DNA from: Adiantum capillus-veneris
Taxonomy: Eukaryota; Streptophyta; Polypodiopsida; Polypodiales; Pteridaceae
Direction: 5' to 3'
Length of the DNA stretch: 64,000 bases
Assembly (NCBI GenBank): GCA_014529385.2
Contig: CM043944.1
Location: forward strand, 48,772,768 to 48,836,767
The position numbers and the translations under genes are program-made. How positions within the stretch are numbered: the stretch's first letter is position 1; every line of letters starts with the position of its first letter. The notes under the pieces are model-generated. The model was given only the letters and a program-made list of their open reading frames with translations. It was not told the DNA's origin and did not search any database. Of this stretch, positions 35,420 to 48,732 are shown one piece after another.

Positions 35420-36583
35420 CCCGTGCTAAGCAAAGTAGATGTCTACAATGATCTTAGTGTAAGATCCCCAATTTTTGGGTCTCTTCTAAAAATAAGAAAA
35501 ATAGCTTTCAATATCTACTTTGTCAAATTATGACGTAAGATGCTTGATTGACAGTGTTGGAAGGTTCTAAAGTAAAAGCCAAGGTCCTTTCCATATTCCA
35601 GTAGATTAAACAGATGTTTGGTGCAGTTTTGAAAAAATTCGCTATTTTTAGCTTTTTCATGCTTTTTGTGCTTTTAGGTGCTTTTTTGCCAAAAGCAAGG
35701 TCGGACTCTTAATCTACGTGTTCCAAGGAAGCTATGGTTCAATTTTTGTAAAAATCTGCTTTTTGAGTGCTTTTAACACTATTTATACATTTTCATGATT
35801 TCTAGTGTTTTTTAGTGAAAAGCGAGTCCGCTTTCTTTTTCCAATGGACGAGGGGAGCCCGTGGTTCAATTTTAGAAAATTTTACTTTTTTTTTTGCTTT
35901 TCACACTATTTTTAGCTTTTTGTACTTTTTGGTGTTTTTGAAAAGCAATGTGCTTTTTATGATGACCTAAATGTAAAAATATTAATTTTAGTCTCCGTCG
36001 AATTTAAAAATGCTCACCCGGAGCAAAAACGGGACCAGGCTAGATTTTTACATGAAATATTTTTATAAAAAGCGGTACTGTAAATACATCGGGGCAGTAC
36101 GAGAAGGTCATAATTATGTCGGGACATTACGGTGCGGCATAGTCTAGCTACAATTTCCATTAGTCGGCCAAATACCATTCGGATGGTCAATTTTGCGATA
36201 AATATTAAATTGTAAGTAGGAGAATTGACCACCAAAAGCAAAGGCTTGGTTTTAGAAAAGTCCCAAAAGCTGAGGACCTATTCCTGGCAGAAGAGGTAGC
36301 GCTATTTCTTAGCTCGGGACAAACTCAGAGCAACTGCAGAAGCTATAAATTGGCATACAATGATCAGTTTTCAGTGTTGTCTGTTGCATCTACTACCGCA
36401 AGACTATACATATCTATGATACGGATTGGTGTAAGCTCTTCATCAACATCTCCATAAGCTCTTCTCTCTTGGGAAGAAGAAGATGAAGAAGAAGAAGAAG
36501 GATACTCTCTCTCTACGTGCTTATTTTCTTCTCTCTCGTTTCACGGTGTACGCACTCTCCGGAAGCTTTCGTGGAGGATACCT
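35420..36583. other. unassigned, possibly an LTR interrupted by the next element
   Basis: TGTAAGATCCCC at 35458 looks like a gypsy LTR start. A TATAAATT lies near 36343, and repeated 'gtgcttttt'/'gctttttagtg' words occupy 35640-35960. The 11-kb element is inserted at 36583/47632. The host sequence would continue after 47636, but I could not find the other end of this putative LTR. A (GAA)n-like stretch lies at 36466-36501. Confidence 0.4.
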
Positions 36584-37070
36584 TGTAGACGGCTGGATAG
36601 TTCACTATGTGGGAACATCTTCTTAGAAGATAGGCAGCGAATTAGTGAGTAATTATATGGTAATTACTACAGTAAACCCGAAGTGTATAAATAGGGCCGA
36701 TTACATTGTAATCGGGTTGTCAATTATTATCATTTGGGTTAGCGCCTTGGCTATACTTGTACTTGAGAATCATTGGCTGTATTGTCGGCGGTTGTACTTT
36801 CTCTCTGTAAATCACATTTGCTATAATCCTGATCTGTAACCCCAATCATGGCATATATTTCAGTTATACTTACTTCTCGTCTAGTGTTCTGAATCTGAAT
36901 CTAAATCTGAACCTCATTTCTAGTACATAAGTCTGATTCTTATTTCAGTATCCACATTCTAGTCTAGTCTCTGATTCCTCTTCAGTCTGTTGTCTGAAAT
37001 CTTCCCACACTAGTAGCTGAAATCTTCCAACATTGGAATTAGCTGTCTCAAGAGATCAGCTCCAATTCCA
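36584..37070 (+). repeat. 5' LTR (487 bp) with TATA box
   Basis: TGTAGACGGC...CCAATTCCA. TATAAATAG at 36686-36694 is a good promoter candidate. It contains a 25-bp segment (about 36776-36800) that the 3' LTR lacks. The bases after it (TTTTGGCAATCACGGTGGC, from 37071) begin with the TGG expected of a primer-binding site; I cannot name the tRNA. Confidence 0.93.
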
Positions 37071-37144
37071 TTTTGGCAATCACGGTGGCTCGAGCTGAAG
37101 CTCGTTTACTGAAAGAATCTTCTTCCAGTTTGAAGTTTTCAACA

Positions 37145-39230
37145 ATGGCACCAAAATCCAATCGTGGCCAAAAATCTACCATTCGTGTGGACCCCATTCC
37201 GGAGGAGTCAGGAAGAGAGTCTGACCCCAAGCAAGAGAAGATGACTGACACTGAGGCTCAGGAGGATCATAGTCAGGCTGATGAGTCGTCGACGGGCAGA
37301 ACGGGAAGCACGGAAGGCAAAGAGTTTCAAGAGTTCTCAGTCTCGGTAGAGAGATGAGGATACCAAGGGCAGTAAGGGAAGTCACCGTACTTCTAGCAGA
37401 CAAACCAGAGAAGACATTGACACTGAGACAGAGACAGAGATTGATTAGGATGCTGACACTGACAATTGCAAGAAGGCTCCCAAGCGTCATTCTAAATCCA
37501 AGAAGAGAAGTGGCAGGATCATTAGTCAATCGAAATGATTACACAACTTACCTAAAGATTTCCTTTCCAATATTCAAAGGCGGGAAAAAGGATGATCCAT
37601 ATGTTCACATACAAGCTTTCGAGCAGTATGCTGAACTAAAAAACATTGATGAAGATGATTGGGGGGAATATTTTCCACAAACCTTGAAGGAGGCAGCGAA
37701 GAAATGGTATTACCATTACCCTGCATGCCAGCTTAGATCATATAAAAAATTGCTTAAGGCCTTCAGGTTGGAATATTCTGACAATAGAGGGGACAAAGAT
37801 ATTCTCTATGAATTAGATAAGATCAAACAGAGGAATTTGTCAGTCCGTAGCTATGTGGAAAAGATAAAAGAGCTAACCAGGCAGTTGCAAGAACCGCCAT
37901 CTGAGAAGAGATTGAGGGCATGGTTCCTGAATGGGTTCAAAAGCAAGAAGATTAGGGAACAAGAGGTACCAGCCCCTACAAAAAAATTCAATGATCTGGT
38001 CCAAAGGGCATTAAAGCCGGAATAGCAGGCTAAGAAGGAAAAGATCCACAAGAAGCGAAGGACCAGTAGCAGTAGCTCTGCTACTGAAACTTCTGATTCC
38101 ATTGAAATGTCAAGTAGCTCCGAGAGTAGCTCTATTGAACGAGCAAAGGAGAAATCAAAGAAGGGATCCTGGACGAAGAAAATTGAGGAGATGGCTAGGC
38201 AGATTGCCAAAATTAGCCACAGAAGACAACCAGTTTGAAAGATGGAGACTTGGTGTTCAAGATGCAAATCCAAGGACCATATCTCCATTGAATGTCCACA
38301 ATGTACTTACTGCAAGGCCTTTGGTCACCTATGGAATAATTGTGGCATCAGAATTCACCACTTTAGGAAAGGAAAGGATCTGTCAATGGTTGCCTACATT
38401 GAACCAGTGAAGGTAGAACCAGTCAAGGTAGCTCAAGAGGAGAGACCAGGTACCAGTGGTACTAGTCAGGGACGTGGCAAATACCAACCAGGAATGGGCA
38501 GAGGTAGAGGAAGAGGCAACTTCCAGAACAGGAGCATGAATTGCTATACTTGTGGGAAGTATGGTCATTTTGTAGGCCAATGTCCAGATGCACCTGTAAC
38601 GACTACTACTGAGTCTAAGGCACCAAAGCCAGTCCCAGTCAGGGTAGTTACCAGGAGCAAGGGAGTAGTTATTAAAGAAATCCCAGACACTTCAAAAGTA
38701 CCAGTCAATCCTAACAGCAGCAAGTGGGCTCAACAAAGAGAAGTTTGGAAGGCCAAAGGTAAAGAGAAGGTGGTAGATGAGTGGCAAGAGCAGAGAGAAC
38801 TAGCAGCTAAAATCATGGAGAATTTAGCTAAGAAGCTGCCAGAGCAGCCAGAAAGTTCCAAAGCAAGAGTCATTCAGAGGATACCAGCCCAATCGACTGA
38901 TAAAGATCAGTCAGTACCGGCCATGATCGAGACCGTGTTGGTTGTGGTACATGGACTAGTTGATGAAATGGGAGTGGATGAAAAGAGTGGAAGCACTGCA
39001 AAAGAAGAATGGCAGTGTGAAGATACCAGTTCTTCAAGCTCTGACAATCAGTCTGACGAAGAGAGAGAAGAAATTCATGTGAAAATTTGTGAAAGAATTC
39101 AGAAGCTGACTGTAGAGCTGGAGGATATAAGAAAAACCTTGCCTGAGGTGGCCAACTTTATCAGACAGCGCAGGAAGGCTGAGGCAGAGGCCAGAATAGA
39201 GGACCTGACGGCTGTCCAGGATGACGAAGT
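37145..39230 (+). pseudogene. gag: gag of the Tat-like element
   Basis: It starts at the ATG at 37145 (MAPKSNRGQKSTIR) with an acidic, Ser/Thr/Glu-rich N-terminus. The reading frame changes twice between about 37350 and 37510. A retrotransposon-gag domain follows (FPIFKGGKKDDPYVHIQAFE, AAKKWYYHYPAC, LRAWFLNGFKSKKIRE; about 37558-37990). Next come a Ser-rich basic linker and three CCHC knuckles: CSRCKSKDHISIEC, CTYCKAFGHLWNNC and CYTCGKYGHFVGQC (about 38251-38583). A Lys/Glu-rich, probably coiled-coil stretch leads to protease. In-frame stops are at 38023 (TAG) and 38236 (TGA). From 37510 on no indel is needed. It builds the particle and binds genomic RNA. Confidence 0.85.
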
Positions 39231-39993
39231 TCCACTTATTCAGGTAGACTACAAGGTCAAGAAGCAGTGGGAACCTCTCTCAAGAGTTATCCTGGATGGA
39301 GGGGCAGGAGTCAACATAATGGGAGCCCATCTTCAGCAAAGAATGGGTATCACTAATATGAAACCAGCACCATTCAAAGTAAGAATGGAAGATCATAGAC
39401 TCGTATAGGCGATGGGTATGATTGAAAACATGGAGATAAGAGTTGGGAGGGAGAAATTCAAAACCAGTTTCCTAGTCTTGGATGTGCAGAGAGCATATGG
39501 GATGCTACTAGGGAGCCCATGTTTGAGAACAACACATGCTGTTCATGACTATGCAAACCAAACTTTGACCATAGAAGGGGCCAGCGGTGGCAGAATCTAC
39601 ATCCAGAACAACAATACCAAAAACTGGAAAAAGGAACTAAGGCCGAAGGAGTTGTGTCAGAAGTACAGAGCCAAGTAGATCGAGTGAATGCTAGCGGCTA
39701 TGAACATATTCCCTTTGGCAGAAATCGACTTGAATGCAGTCTTGCTAAACAAAGAGCAGGCTGACAAGCAGAAGAGACAATTCCCGGATCAGTTTACCGA
39801 AGTCAATACAGGGGAAAGAACAGTTCAGCTAACTGGAAGGATGGTGGAACCAGCTGATATTGGTATAGTAGAGGAACCAATATGTTCTGAAGAGTACCCA
39901 CTAGATCAGAATAGTGATTCAGAAATGAATGGACCATCCTGGGATTATGCTAAAGAATCGACCAAATGAAAAGGAGGCGGACCAACAAATTGG
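39231..39993 (+). pseudogene. aspartic protease and linker of the Tat-like element
   Basis: The protease core is RVILDGGAGVNIMG (about 39283-39324) with DGGA as the active-site triad, then a flap region and LLGSPCLRTTHAVHDY near the C-terminal end. An acidic linker follows before RT. Stops in the otherwise continuous frame lie at 39406 (TAG), 39676 (TAG), 39685 (TGA) and 39967 (TGA). It would cleave the gag-pol precursor. The Gly in place of Ser/Thr after the catalytic Asp is shared with the element at 15-24 kb. Confidence 0.8.
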
Positions 39994-41697
39994 TTGCTTC
40001 CAGATGACCAAGAAGTAGAAGAGTGGAACCTAGGATCAGAGGAAAATCCTAGAATGATCAAGGTTAACAAGCACCTCAACCCGACAATGAAGGAAAAGGC
40101 ACGAAAAATATTCCAGAACTATAAAGATGTGTTTGCTTGGGAACATACAGATCTGAAGGGAGTAGATCCTAAAGTCTGTCAGCACCGAATACCACTGAAA
40201 CCGGATGCTAGACCAGTAAGATTGCAAAGATACCGGATGAACCCCAACTATGCAAAGAAGGTCAAGGATGAGATTGATAATCTTCTCAAGGCCGGGTTCA
40301 TTACGGAAGTGGCAAGCAGTGATTGGCTATTTCCCATAGTCGTTGTCCCCAAGAAGAATGGAAAATTGAGAGTTTGTGTCAACTATAGGAAACTAAATGC
40401 CCATACTATTAAGGATCCATTTCCCTTACCTTTTACTGATATGTTGCTTGATGAGATCGTAGGATATGAGATGTATAGCTTCATGGATGGTTATAGCGGC
40501 TATAACCAGTTACAGATCGCTCATGAAGATAGAGCCAAGACCACTTTCATCACTGAGTGGGGAGCTTTCATGTATCTAGTGATGCCTTTTGGCCTGTGCA
40601 ATGTACCAGCTACTTTTCAGCGGTGTATGATGGAGATGTTTAATGAATTTCTTCATCGGTTCCTCGCCATTTTCATGGATGACTTCACTGTCTATTCAGA
40701 TGAGGAACAACACCTTCTATTCCTAGAAATGGTTTTTAAACGCTTTCAGGAGAAGCGGATTTGTTTGAATCCATTCAAATCTGTTTTTCTAGTCTGGAAG
40801 GGACAACTACTGGGACATGTGGTTTCCCGCAATGGAATAGAGATGGACAATGACAAAATACAGTGTGTTCAGCAAGCTAAAGCACCCAGAACTGCTTCAA
40901 AGTTGAGTTCTTTCTTGGGTTATGTGAATTTCTATAGAAGATTTGTACACAAGTTTGTTTCTCAAGTAGTACCACTATATGAGCTTACAAAGAAGACCAG
41001 TAAGTTCAACTGGACTACTGAGTGTGAGGAGAGTTTCCAGAATCTGAAAAAAGCTATTATCAGTAAACTAGTCCTTAGGCAACCGAATTGGGATATTATT
41101 TTCCACGTACATGTAGATGCTTCGGGATTGGCAATGGGGGAAATATTAGCTCAACCAAATGGCAGAACAGACTATCCAGTTTATTTTCCTAGTCGTAGAT
41201 TCAGTCAGGCTGAACAAGGCTATACGACTACTGAGAGAGAAGCCCTCGGAATGGTTTTTAGCACCACGAAGTTCAGGCATTACCTGTTAGGAAAGTTATT
41301 TCATTTTTATGTGGACCATCAAGCTCTTCTGTTTCTGATTAACAAAGTCATTATTCAAGGTAGGCTGATAAGATGGATGATGTTCCTTATGGAATTTGAA
41401 TTCAGAATTTTCCATAAGCCTGGCCGAAACCATTGTGGAGCTGATTTTCTTTCAAGAAGTAAGGAAGGATATTCAGAATCACCCTTGAGAGATGAACCAG
41501 TGGATGCTGATTTATTTCAGTTAGAGGCAGAAGAATCAGTGGATCCTGAATGGTATGATATTTATCAATTCCTTTCCCAAGGTGCCTTTCCAGAGGATTG
41601 GAAGCAGAATCAGAAGAAAGCTCTGATCATAAAAAGCCTGAAATTTACTATCATAGGTGGATTACTTTATCGACTGGGTGTTGATGGTATACTTTGA
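39994..41697 (+). pseudogene. pol: reverse transcriptase and RNase H of the Tat-like element
   Basis: An open frame of 567 codons. RT motifs appear in order: FPIVVVPKKNGKLRVCVNYR, FMDGYSGYNQL (catalytic Asp), MPFGLCNVPATFQRCM and AIFMDDFTVYS (F-M-DD, catalytic), then the thumb-side LGHVVSRNGI and FLGYVNFYRRF. RNase H follows with VHVDASGLAMG, TTEREALGMVF (Glu), YVDHQALLFL (Asp) and PGRNHCGADFLSR. All catalytic acids are visible. The C-terminal spacer runs to a TGA at 41695 just before integrase in the same frame. This is the best-preserved enzyme in the window. Confidence 0.93.
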
Positions 41698-42992
41698 CGA
41701 TGTGTTCCTATGGAAGGAAGAATGCAAGTGATTTCAGAAGCGCATAATGGTGAGTCTGGTGGACACTTTTCAAACGAAGTAACTTACAAGAAGATTCTGC
41801 AAGCTGGTCTGTGGTGGCAAACACTGATTACTGATGTCAGAAGTTTTTGTAAAACTTGTGACATATGCCAAAGAATGGGTCGACCAAGATCTGCAGATAT
41901 GACTCCCTTGATGCCAATACAACCCCTAGGAGTATTCATGAAATGGGGACTGGATTTTATGGGACCTTTTAAGAAGGTGTCTCCCAGGAAGAACAAGTAC
42001 ATAGTAATGGCTACTTGTTATGTTACCAAGTGGGTTGAAGCTAAGGCTCTTCCTGAAAACACAGCCAAGTCAACTGCAAGGTTTCTATTTGAGAATATTG
42101 TCTGCCGATATGGATGTCCCGTAGAGATTGTGACCGATCAAGGAACACATTTTATCAATGACACTATGGAAATCCTATTGTATATGCTTTCAGTCAAGCA
42201 TTGGAAATCTACTTCTTACTATCCCACATGCAATGGACAGGCTGAAATTAGCAACAAGACAATAAAGACTATTCTCACAAAGGTGGTGCAAAAGAAACCA
42301 GATCGGTGGGATTTGAAACTTCAGACTGCTCTATGGGCTTATCGAACAGCTTATCAGGTAACTACTGGAATGACACCATTCAGAATGGTGTATGGTACTG
42401 AAGTTGTGGTTCCTATGGAATTTGTGATCCCGAGTCTGAGAATGGCTATGAAGTATGGGTTAGACTTTAACCATAATCTTAAGAAGAGGCCGGATGAACT
42501 GATGCAATTAGATGAACTCAGGCAAAGGGCTATGTTGGAACAAGAATTGTTCAACAACGAAGGAAGCACTGGCATGATCGCCGAATTAAAGTTTGAGAAT
42601 TCCAGAAAGGATACTTAGTGCTTCTATATCAGCCTAGACTGGGTCCAAAGAAGCCGAACTTGAAAATTGTCTAGGCAGGACCTTTTGAGGTAGATTGGGT
42701 CTTCTCCAATGGCACAGTCAGACTGAAAGATTTATCTGGACTGATGTTGTCAGAATTATATAATGGAGCAAAGATCAAGCTTTATTATTCAGAGACCAGA
42801 GAAACTGGGCCAGAACAAGGTACTAAGGAACTGGAGGTTGCTGATGAAGAGATACCGGAATCAGACATTTTTGGACTTTTTCATGTGCAACCAGTTCCAA
42901 CTTTAGAACTAGTACCAGAAGGACCAGATCATGCTGACCTTAGAATCAGTACTAGTATGGTCAAGCCATACTGGAAATCAGTCCAGTACTAG
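41698..42992 (+). pseudogene. pol: integrase of the Tat-like element
   Basis: It continues in frame after the TGA at 41695. The zinc domain has EAHNGESGGHFS then CKTCDICQRMG (H-H-C-C). The core has GLDFMGPFKK, VTDQGTHFIN and NGQAEISNKTI, giving D-D-E. WAYRTAYQVTTGMTPFRMVYG is the conserved region after it (about 42328-42390, quoted in part). Near 42560-42605 the frame shifts; the integrase C-terminal domain continues in another phase, with TAG at 42672, and finishes at 42992 (PYWKSVQY). No chromodomain is present. The enzyme would insert the cDNA into chromosomes. Confidence 0.88.
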
Positions 42993-43329
42993 TGTGGACA
43001 CACTTTCCAATTTTTAAGCGCCCAACGGTCAAAAGGCCCGCAGTGGTAATTATTTCAAGGATGGGTTGCAGTCTTGCCCAATGCATGTCTGCCACGACAG
43101 CAACGACGCACATAAGTCTAGGAGCGGAGCTTTTATGGCGCGAACACGTATAACAGTCAGGAGAGTTAGCATTTTTCCTCATAAATCCCCTGCGCGACAC
43201 TTTCCTCCTGTTAACCATTCGCCATTGCCAAGCTTCGAGGTTTCTTCGCTGCAGCCGCAAACTTCGACCTCTGATGAGACAGTTGACTGTTAGCTAGCCT
43301 TGCCAGCGACACGAGGAAACGGCTTCGAC
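42993..43329 (+). other. spacer between integrase and the extra ORF
   Basis: About 340 bp with no convincing frame or splice signal. It could contain a splice acceptor for a subgenomic RNA expressing the extra ORF, but none can be singled out. Confidence 0.4.
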
Positions 43330-46300
43330 ATGAGAAGTAAGTCATCTTCTCTTTCGCATGTTTCATCGTCATCGACCTCACAGTGTATGGGTAGAAGGAA
43401 ATGCTCAGAGAAGATGCAGTAGTCTCTTGAGGAAACCCAGGCCATAGTTGCTGAGGCAAAGGCAAGTCTTCCCATTATCCCGTACAGTAAAATCTAGCGT
43501 TATGTATTTACTGATCAACCAATGACTCTGCTACAACTCTCGGATCTTCGAGTTGTGTTGCAAGCTACAAGAATTTCTTTTGATGTAGACATCATCAAGA
43601 AAGTTCTTGATTCCTTCGACGCTGAAGATGGAAGTGCCATGGTAAATGGTAGGAAGGTGTCAGTGACACCAGAAGCCATAGCATTTGCATTCCGAATGCC
43701 CAATGAGCCCAAACCTTTTATGGCAACTACGCAGCAGATAAGTATAGCTCTGAAGGAGGATGAAATGGCTACACGAAAGCGCAAGGCATGTGCTCAAGGA
43801 GTTCCAATAGTAGCAGGACTGGAAGCCTCCACTGCTTACAGGTTTGTAGCCGAAGCAGTAAGCCTTAAAAACAACCCAACGTATGTATCCGAAAATGTTT
43901 TTGCTATGCTGTTGGCCAAGATATTGGATCCACAAGTTCCTATTAATCTTTCTCAAATTATCTCGTACAATGTACTCCAGCAAACTGCCAAGCTAAATCT
44001 CAAAATGTTTTCAAAGCCTGGTATGTTTGGAAATTCCTGTATTGGGCTACTGCAGCAGATGCTAATGAGCAGGTAGAGAAGGCTTGGAGTGAGAAGCCAA
44101 ATTCTGAGCCAAAGAACATTGAGTTATCCTCAGACGATGAAGAAACGGGCAGTCAAACTATATCAACAGACCTGAAAAGGAAAGCAACTGCAGAACAGGC
44201 TGGCAGTTCAAAGAAGCCAAAGACTACACTGACAAAGAGCAGTGAGTTTTTGAGGCAGATAGAAAGCCAGGTCAAGACAATAAACACTGAGAAAGCTGTA
44301 GTGAGCCAGACATAGCAGAAATCTACTCAAAAGATTGTGCCTAACCAGTCAGTAGCAAAAAGTGCAGTTGCTACTGGATCTGGGAAAGATCATGCCAAGC
44401 CAGCCACTTTTAAGAAGATAGCAGACCAGTTAGGGGACAAAGGCAAGAGCCAAGTGGACAAAGGAAAAGGTCCAGCTTCCTCGACTTTGCCTGGTGGAGT
44501 TCCTACTCCAAATACTCGAAACCTTCTACAACTGGTAAAACGGGACAAGTTGCAGAAAATGCAGACTAAGCAATTGAAAGGGAATCTTCTGCTCAGCAAA
44601 GCTGATTATGCAACTCTACCCTACGTAGCTCCAGTGGCAATATATGAGCCTACTGATTTTGATCCAACCACAGTCAAAGACAGATGTTCAGTCCTTATAC
44701 AGTCTTCTTGGAATACCATTGTCAGTTGTATGGGACAACTGATGGAGGCTGAAGGATCAGAAGAGGAAGTCAAAAAGCTCAAAGCTAACTTGACAGAGGC
44801 ACAAGATCAGATTGAAAATCTCCAGAAAGCCCAGGAAGAGCAGAACATACAACACAGGGTACTAGAAGCTCATTCAGAAAGGACTAATGAGTTGTTGAAC
44901 AAAAAGTTAGCTAAGGCTGAATCTGAAATAATGATCATCAGAATCAATGGAATGAAGCAGTGAGAGCTGCACAGCGGGTTGAAACAATGCTCAAGATGAA
45001 GCGGGCGGAATTCAAAAACCTACTGATGCACCATACAGCTTTGAAGGCTTCTCTGACTGAAAGATACATCTATAACAGCTTGTCTGAAATTTTAAATCCA
45101 TTAGGCAATGCTGTTTTCAATTTAGAGAATTTAAAGTCCTTGATGGAAAGTATGCAGAGAGATTTGCAGGACAAGGTGACTGAGTACAATAATGCTCTGA
45201 TGAATCAAGCTATATTAGATTATATTGAGCAGTAGACTTCTCCATATGAGGAAGAAGAAGACGAGGAAGATGAAGCTGATCAAGAGGAGGATGATCAAGA
45301 AGCTGGGCATACAAAGGATGATGATGATGCCCCACCGCCATCTCCACCTCTAGGACCTGGTAGTGGTGGGACAGGGCCAAATGAAGGAGGCCAGTGAGAG
45401 TCAGGCTAGTCATAGTCAGACCAGCCAGGTCAGAATGAGGGCCAACAGGAAGGACAGGCTGAAGGACACCAGTCCGGTAATCGACAGACTGAAAAGCAGC
45501 AGCCCAGTCACACTGGGAATCAGCCAACTGATCAATTCCATCTCATCAGGGATGCTAAAGGGAAAATGAAAGTGCAAGATGAGGGACCAGTTGTTGATCA
45601 TCAGCATTCACTGCAGCTCATTACCCTCAATAGGCAATTGAGACATCAACAGGCCTCCATAACCAGACAGTATCTGGAGGATGAAGATCTCTTGTCTGAC
45701 ATGGAAAGATTTCAAAGGTTATATGTGCGAGCCAGGGAAATGGTAGAACATTGGAAATCAGCAGCTTTCCATGATAAAGAAGCTTGCCGACTACTTGCGC
45801 ATCCCAGTACAGTCCAGCTGCTGGAACGAGTTCCTGAATGGATACTCAATGCTGATGAGAGAGTGGCAAACCCGCACTGGCAAAGGCAGTCTACTGCAGA
45901 TTGTCGCTCCCTAGCTCTGGAACTGGAACTTCTGCTGGGTAACAAACCAACTTACCGCTGTATGAAGGATGTTAGGATACAACTCAAGGAATTTTTGGTG
46001 CAAATGCAAACTGCTAGAGGTGTTTTGGATTAGAGAGTCAAAGCCATTCTTGAGGACCAGACAACCACTAGTAGAGGACCTCAGACAAGAATGTCAGTCG
46101 GAGCACAGGAAACTGCTCTCCGAACACTGTTCTAGCTAGTGAGAATCACCAGAAAGATGATGCAGCAGGAGAACCAGGCTGTTCTCAATTTCTTAGAATT
46201 TGTGCCTGATTCTCCAGTTCTCTTGTATGCTGTTCCAGCAAGAGAAACAGAGCTGCCAAGAACTAGTTGATCGTCTCACATATTTCAAAATCACTGATGA

Positions 46301-46880
46301 GCTTCAGGATTGGTATGAGCGATCAACTGTGGAATGGAAGACTTGGTAGATGTTGTTCAATGATGCTCTCCAAATCAACGACATTCAGGCACGGAAAGAG
46401 GAGATGCATAGGATTCAGCTGTGTATGGGCCAGTGGAAGATTCAAGTTAGAGGACTGACCAGGATTACTAATCAATTGCTACAGCTTACGGTCGAATCTT
46501 ATAAATTGCCTGAAAAAGACATTGCAGCAAAGCCGGGTTTGGCACCACAGTACAGGGAGATGGCTGAGATTCTTTTCGAAGCTCTAGTCAAAACTAATCA
46601 GCCTCTTCTAGAAGGATGGATCCATACTGCTTCGCATTGTCATAAGCTGGCCAGAACCAGACTTAGTGAAGGCAGGCGTACACTCTATGACCCTGACACC
46701 AAAACCTATCATTCTCTCACGCCTTATGAAGTAGAGATGACCACCGGCCGGCGGGATTAGCTTGAGCAGGAGGCCATTTACCGACTGATTCAGAAGGAGA
46801 ATGCTGGTATTGGGACTTCTCAGGAACCATCCAGGTCAAAGGGAAAACGAAAGACAGTCCAATGGAAGGATACTGGGTAG
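43330..46880 (+). pseudogene. extra 3' ORF region of the Tat-like element
   Basis: The frame starts at the ATG at 43330 (MRSKSSSLSHVSSSS). It has stops at 43420 and 43495 (both fit CAG to TAG), changes phase near 44015, and stops at 44313. It changes phase again near 44960, continues through several stops to about 46240, and changes phase once more to finish near 46880. The N-terminal part (KVLDSFDAEDGSAMVNGRK, then VSVTPEAIAFAFRMP) resembles the 'putative plant transposon protein' domain seen in Athila/Tat 3' ORFs. The middle is Lys-rich and coiled coil (LKANLTEAQDQIENLQKAQE), then an acidic DDDD/Pro tract. No signal peptide or membrane segment is evident, so I do not call it envelope-like. 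Its role is unknown. Confidence 0.65.
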
Positions 46881-47169
46881 TTCCATCTCAGAATTCAGTG
46901 GTGACTTTTCTCCTCAGCAGGCAGGTGGAGATGACAGCTCTACCTTGGCCTGATGACAGCTCCACCTTGGCCTTTTCAGCTGCCTCTCGCAATCCTTGGC
47001 CTTTTCAGCTGCCTACTCACAATCTTTGTATGGCCATTCTATCAGTGGTCAAGCCGGAATCCCAACATCAGAACCAGATGATGGATTTGTCAGTCTCACA
47101 TCAGAATCAGACAGGGGAATTTTTCAGAAATTTTGGACTCTTGCCAAAATTCAAGAAAGAAGGGAAGGA
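46881..47169 (+). other. 3' untranslated region and polypurine tract
   Basis: It contains short tandem duplications ('ctaccttggcctgatgacag' and 'ccttggccttttcagctgcct', each about twice) at 46938-47022. It ends in 'caagaaagaagggaagga' directly before the 3' LTR. Confidence 0.7.
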
Positions 47170-47631
47170 TGTAGACGGCTGGATAGTTCACTATGTGGGA
47201 ACGTCTTCTTAGAAGATAGGCAGCGAATTAGTGAGTAATTATATGGTAATTGCTACAGTAAACCCGAAGTATATAAATAGGGCCCATTACATTGTAATCA
47301 GGTTGGCAATTATTATCATTTGGGTTAGCGCCTTGGCTATACTTGTACTTGAGAATCATTGGTCTCTGTAAATCACATTTACTGTAATCCTGATCTATAA
47401 CCCCAAACATGGCATATATTTCAGTTATACTTACTTCTCGTCCAGTGTTCTGAATCTGAATCTGAATCTGAACCTCATTTCTAGTACATAAGTCTGATTC
47501 TTATTTCAGTATCCACATTCTAGTCTAGTCTCTGATTCCTGTTCAGTCTGCTATCTGAAATCTTCCCACACTAGTAGCTAAAATCTTCCAACACAGGAAT
47601 TAGCTGTCTCAAGAGATCAGCTCCAATTCCA
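47170..47631 (+). repeat. 3' LTR (462 bp)
   Basis: Partner of 36584-37070. TATAAATAG is at 47272-47280. It lacks 25 bp present in the 5' LTR and is followed by the target duplication TACCT. Confidence 0.93.
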
Positions 47632-47737
47632 TACCTCTACATAGCTCTCATCACCGCTCTCTTGAAGCAAAGCAAGAAGACTTTCAACAGCCCCTAATCA
47701 ATCATAAGCATGGTGAGAATCTCTAAACTCCATAGCC

Positions 47738-48732
<995 letters not shown>

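Larger units (their letters stand above)
36584..47631 (+). mobile_element. complete Tat-like Ty3/gypsy element with extra 3' ORF region
   Basis: The element is 11,048 bp with LTRs at 36584-37070 and 47170-47631. It is flanked by perfect 5-bp duplications TACCT (36579-36583 and 47632-47636). The LTRs differ by about 18 substitutions over roughly 462 aligned bases plus one 25-bp indel, about 4% by eye. Order: gag with three zinc knuckles, DGGA protease, RT-RNase H, integrase, then about 3.5 kb of additional coding sequence before a purine tract. No chromodomain is present. This fits the Tat/Athila (non-chromovirus) branch. Seven in-frame stops in gag-pol and several in the extra ORF make it non-functional. 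Confidence 0.93.

Noticed and set aside
35458-36583. Solo LTR interrupted by the Tat-like element
   Set aside because: The start (TGTAAGATCCCC) and TATA-like box are suggestive, but no matching end or duplication was found after 47636, so it is listed only as unassigned.
43330-46880. Envelope-like gene in the Tat-like element
   Set aside because: No signal peptide, transmembrane segment or cleavage motif is evident; coiled coils and charged tracts dominate.
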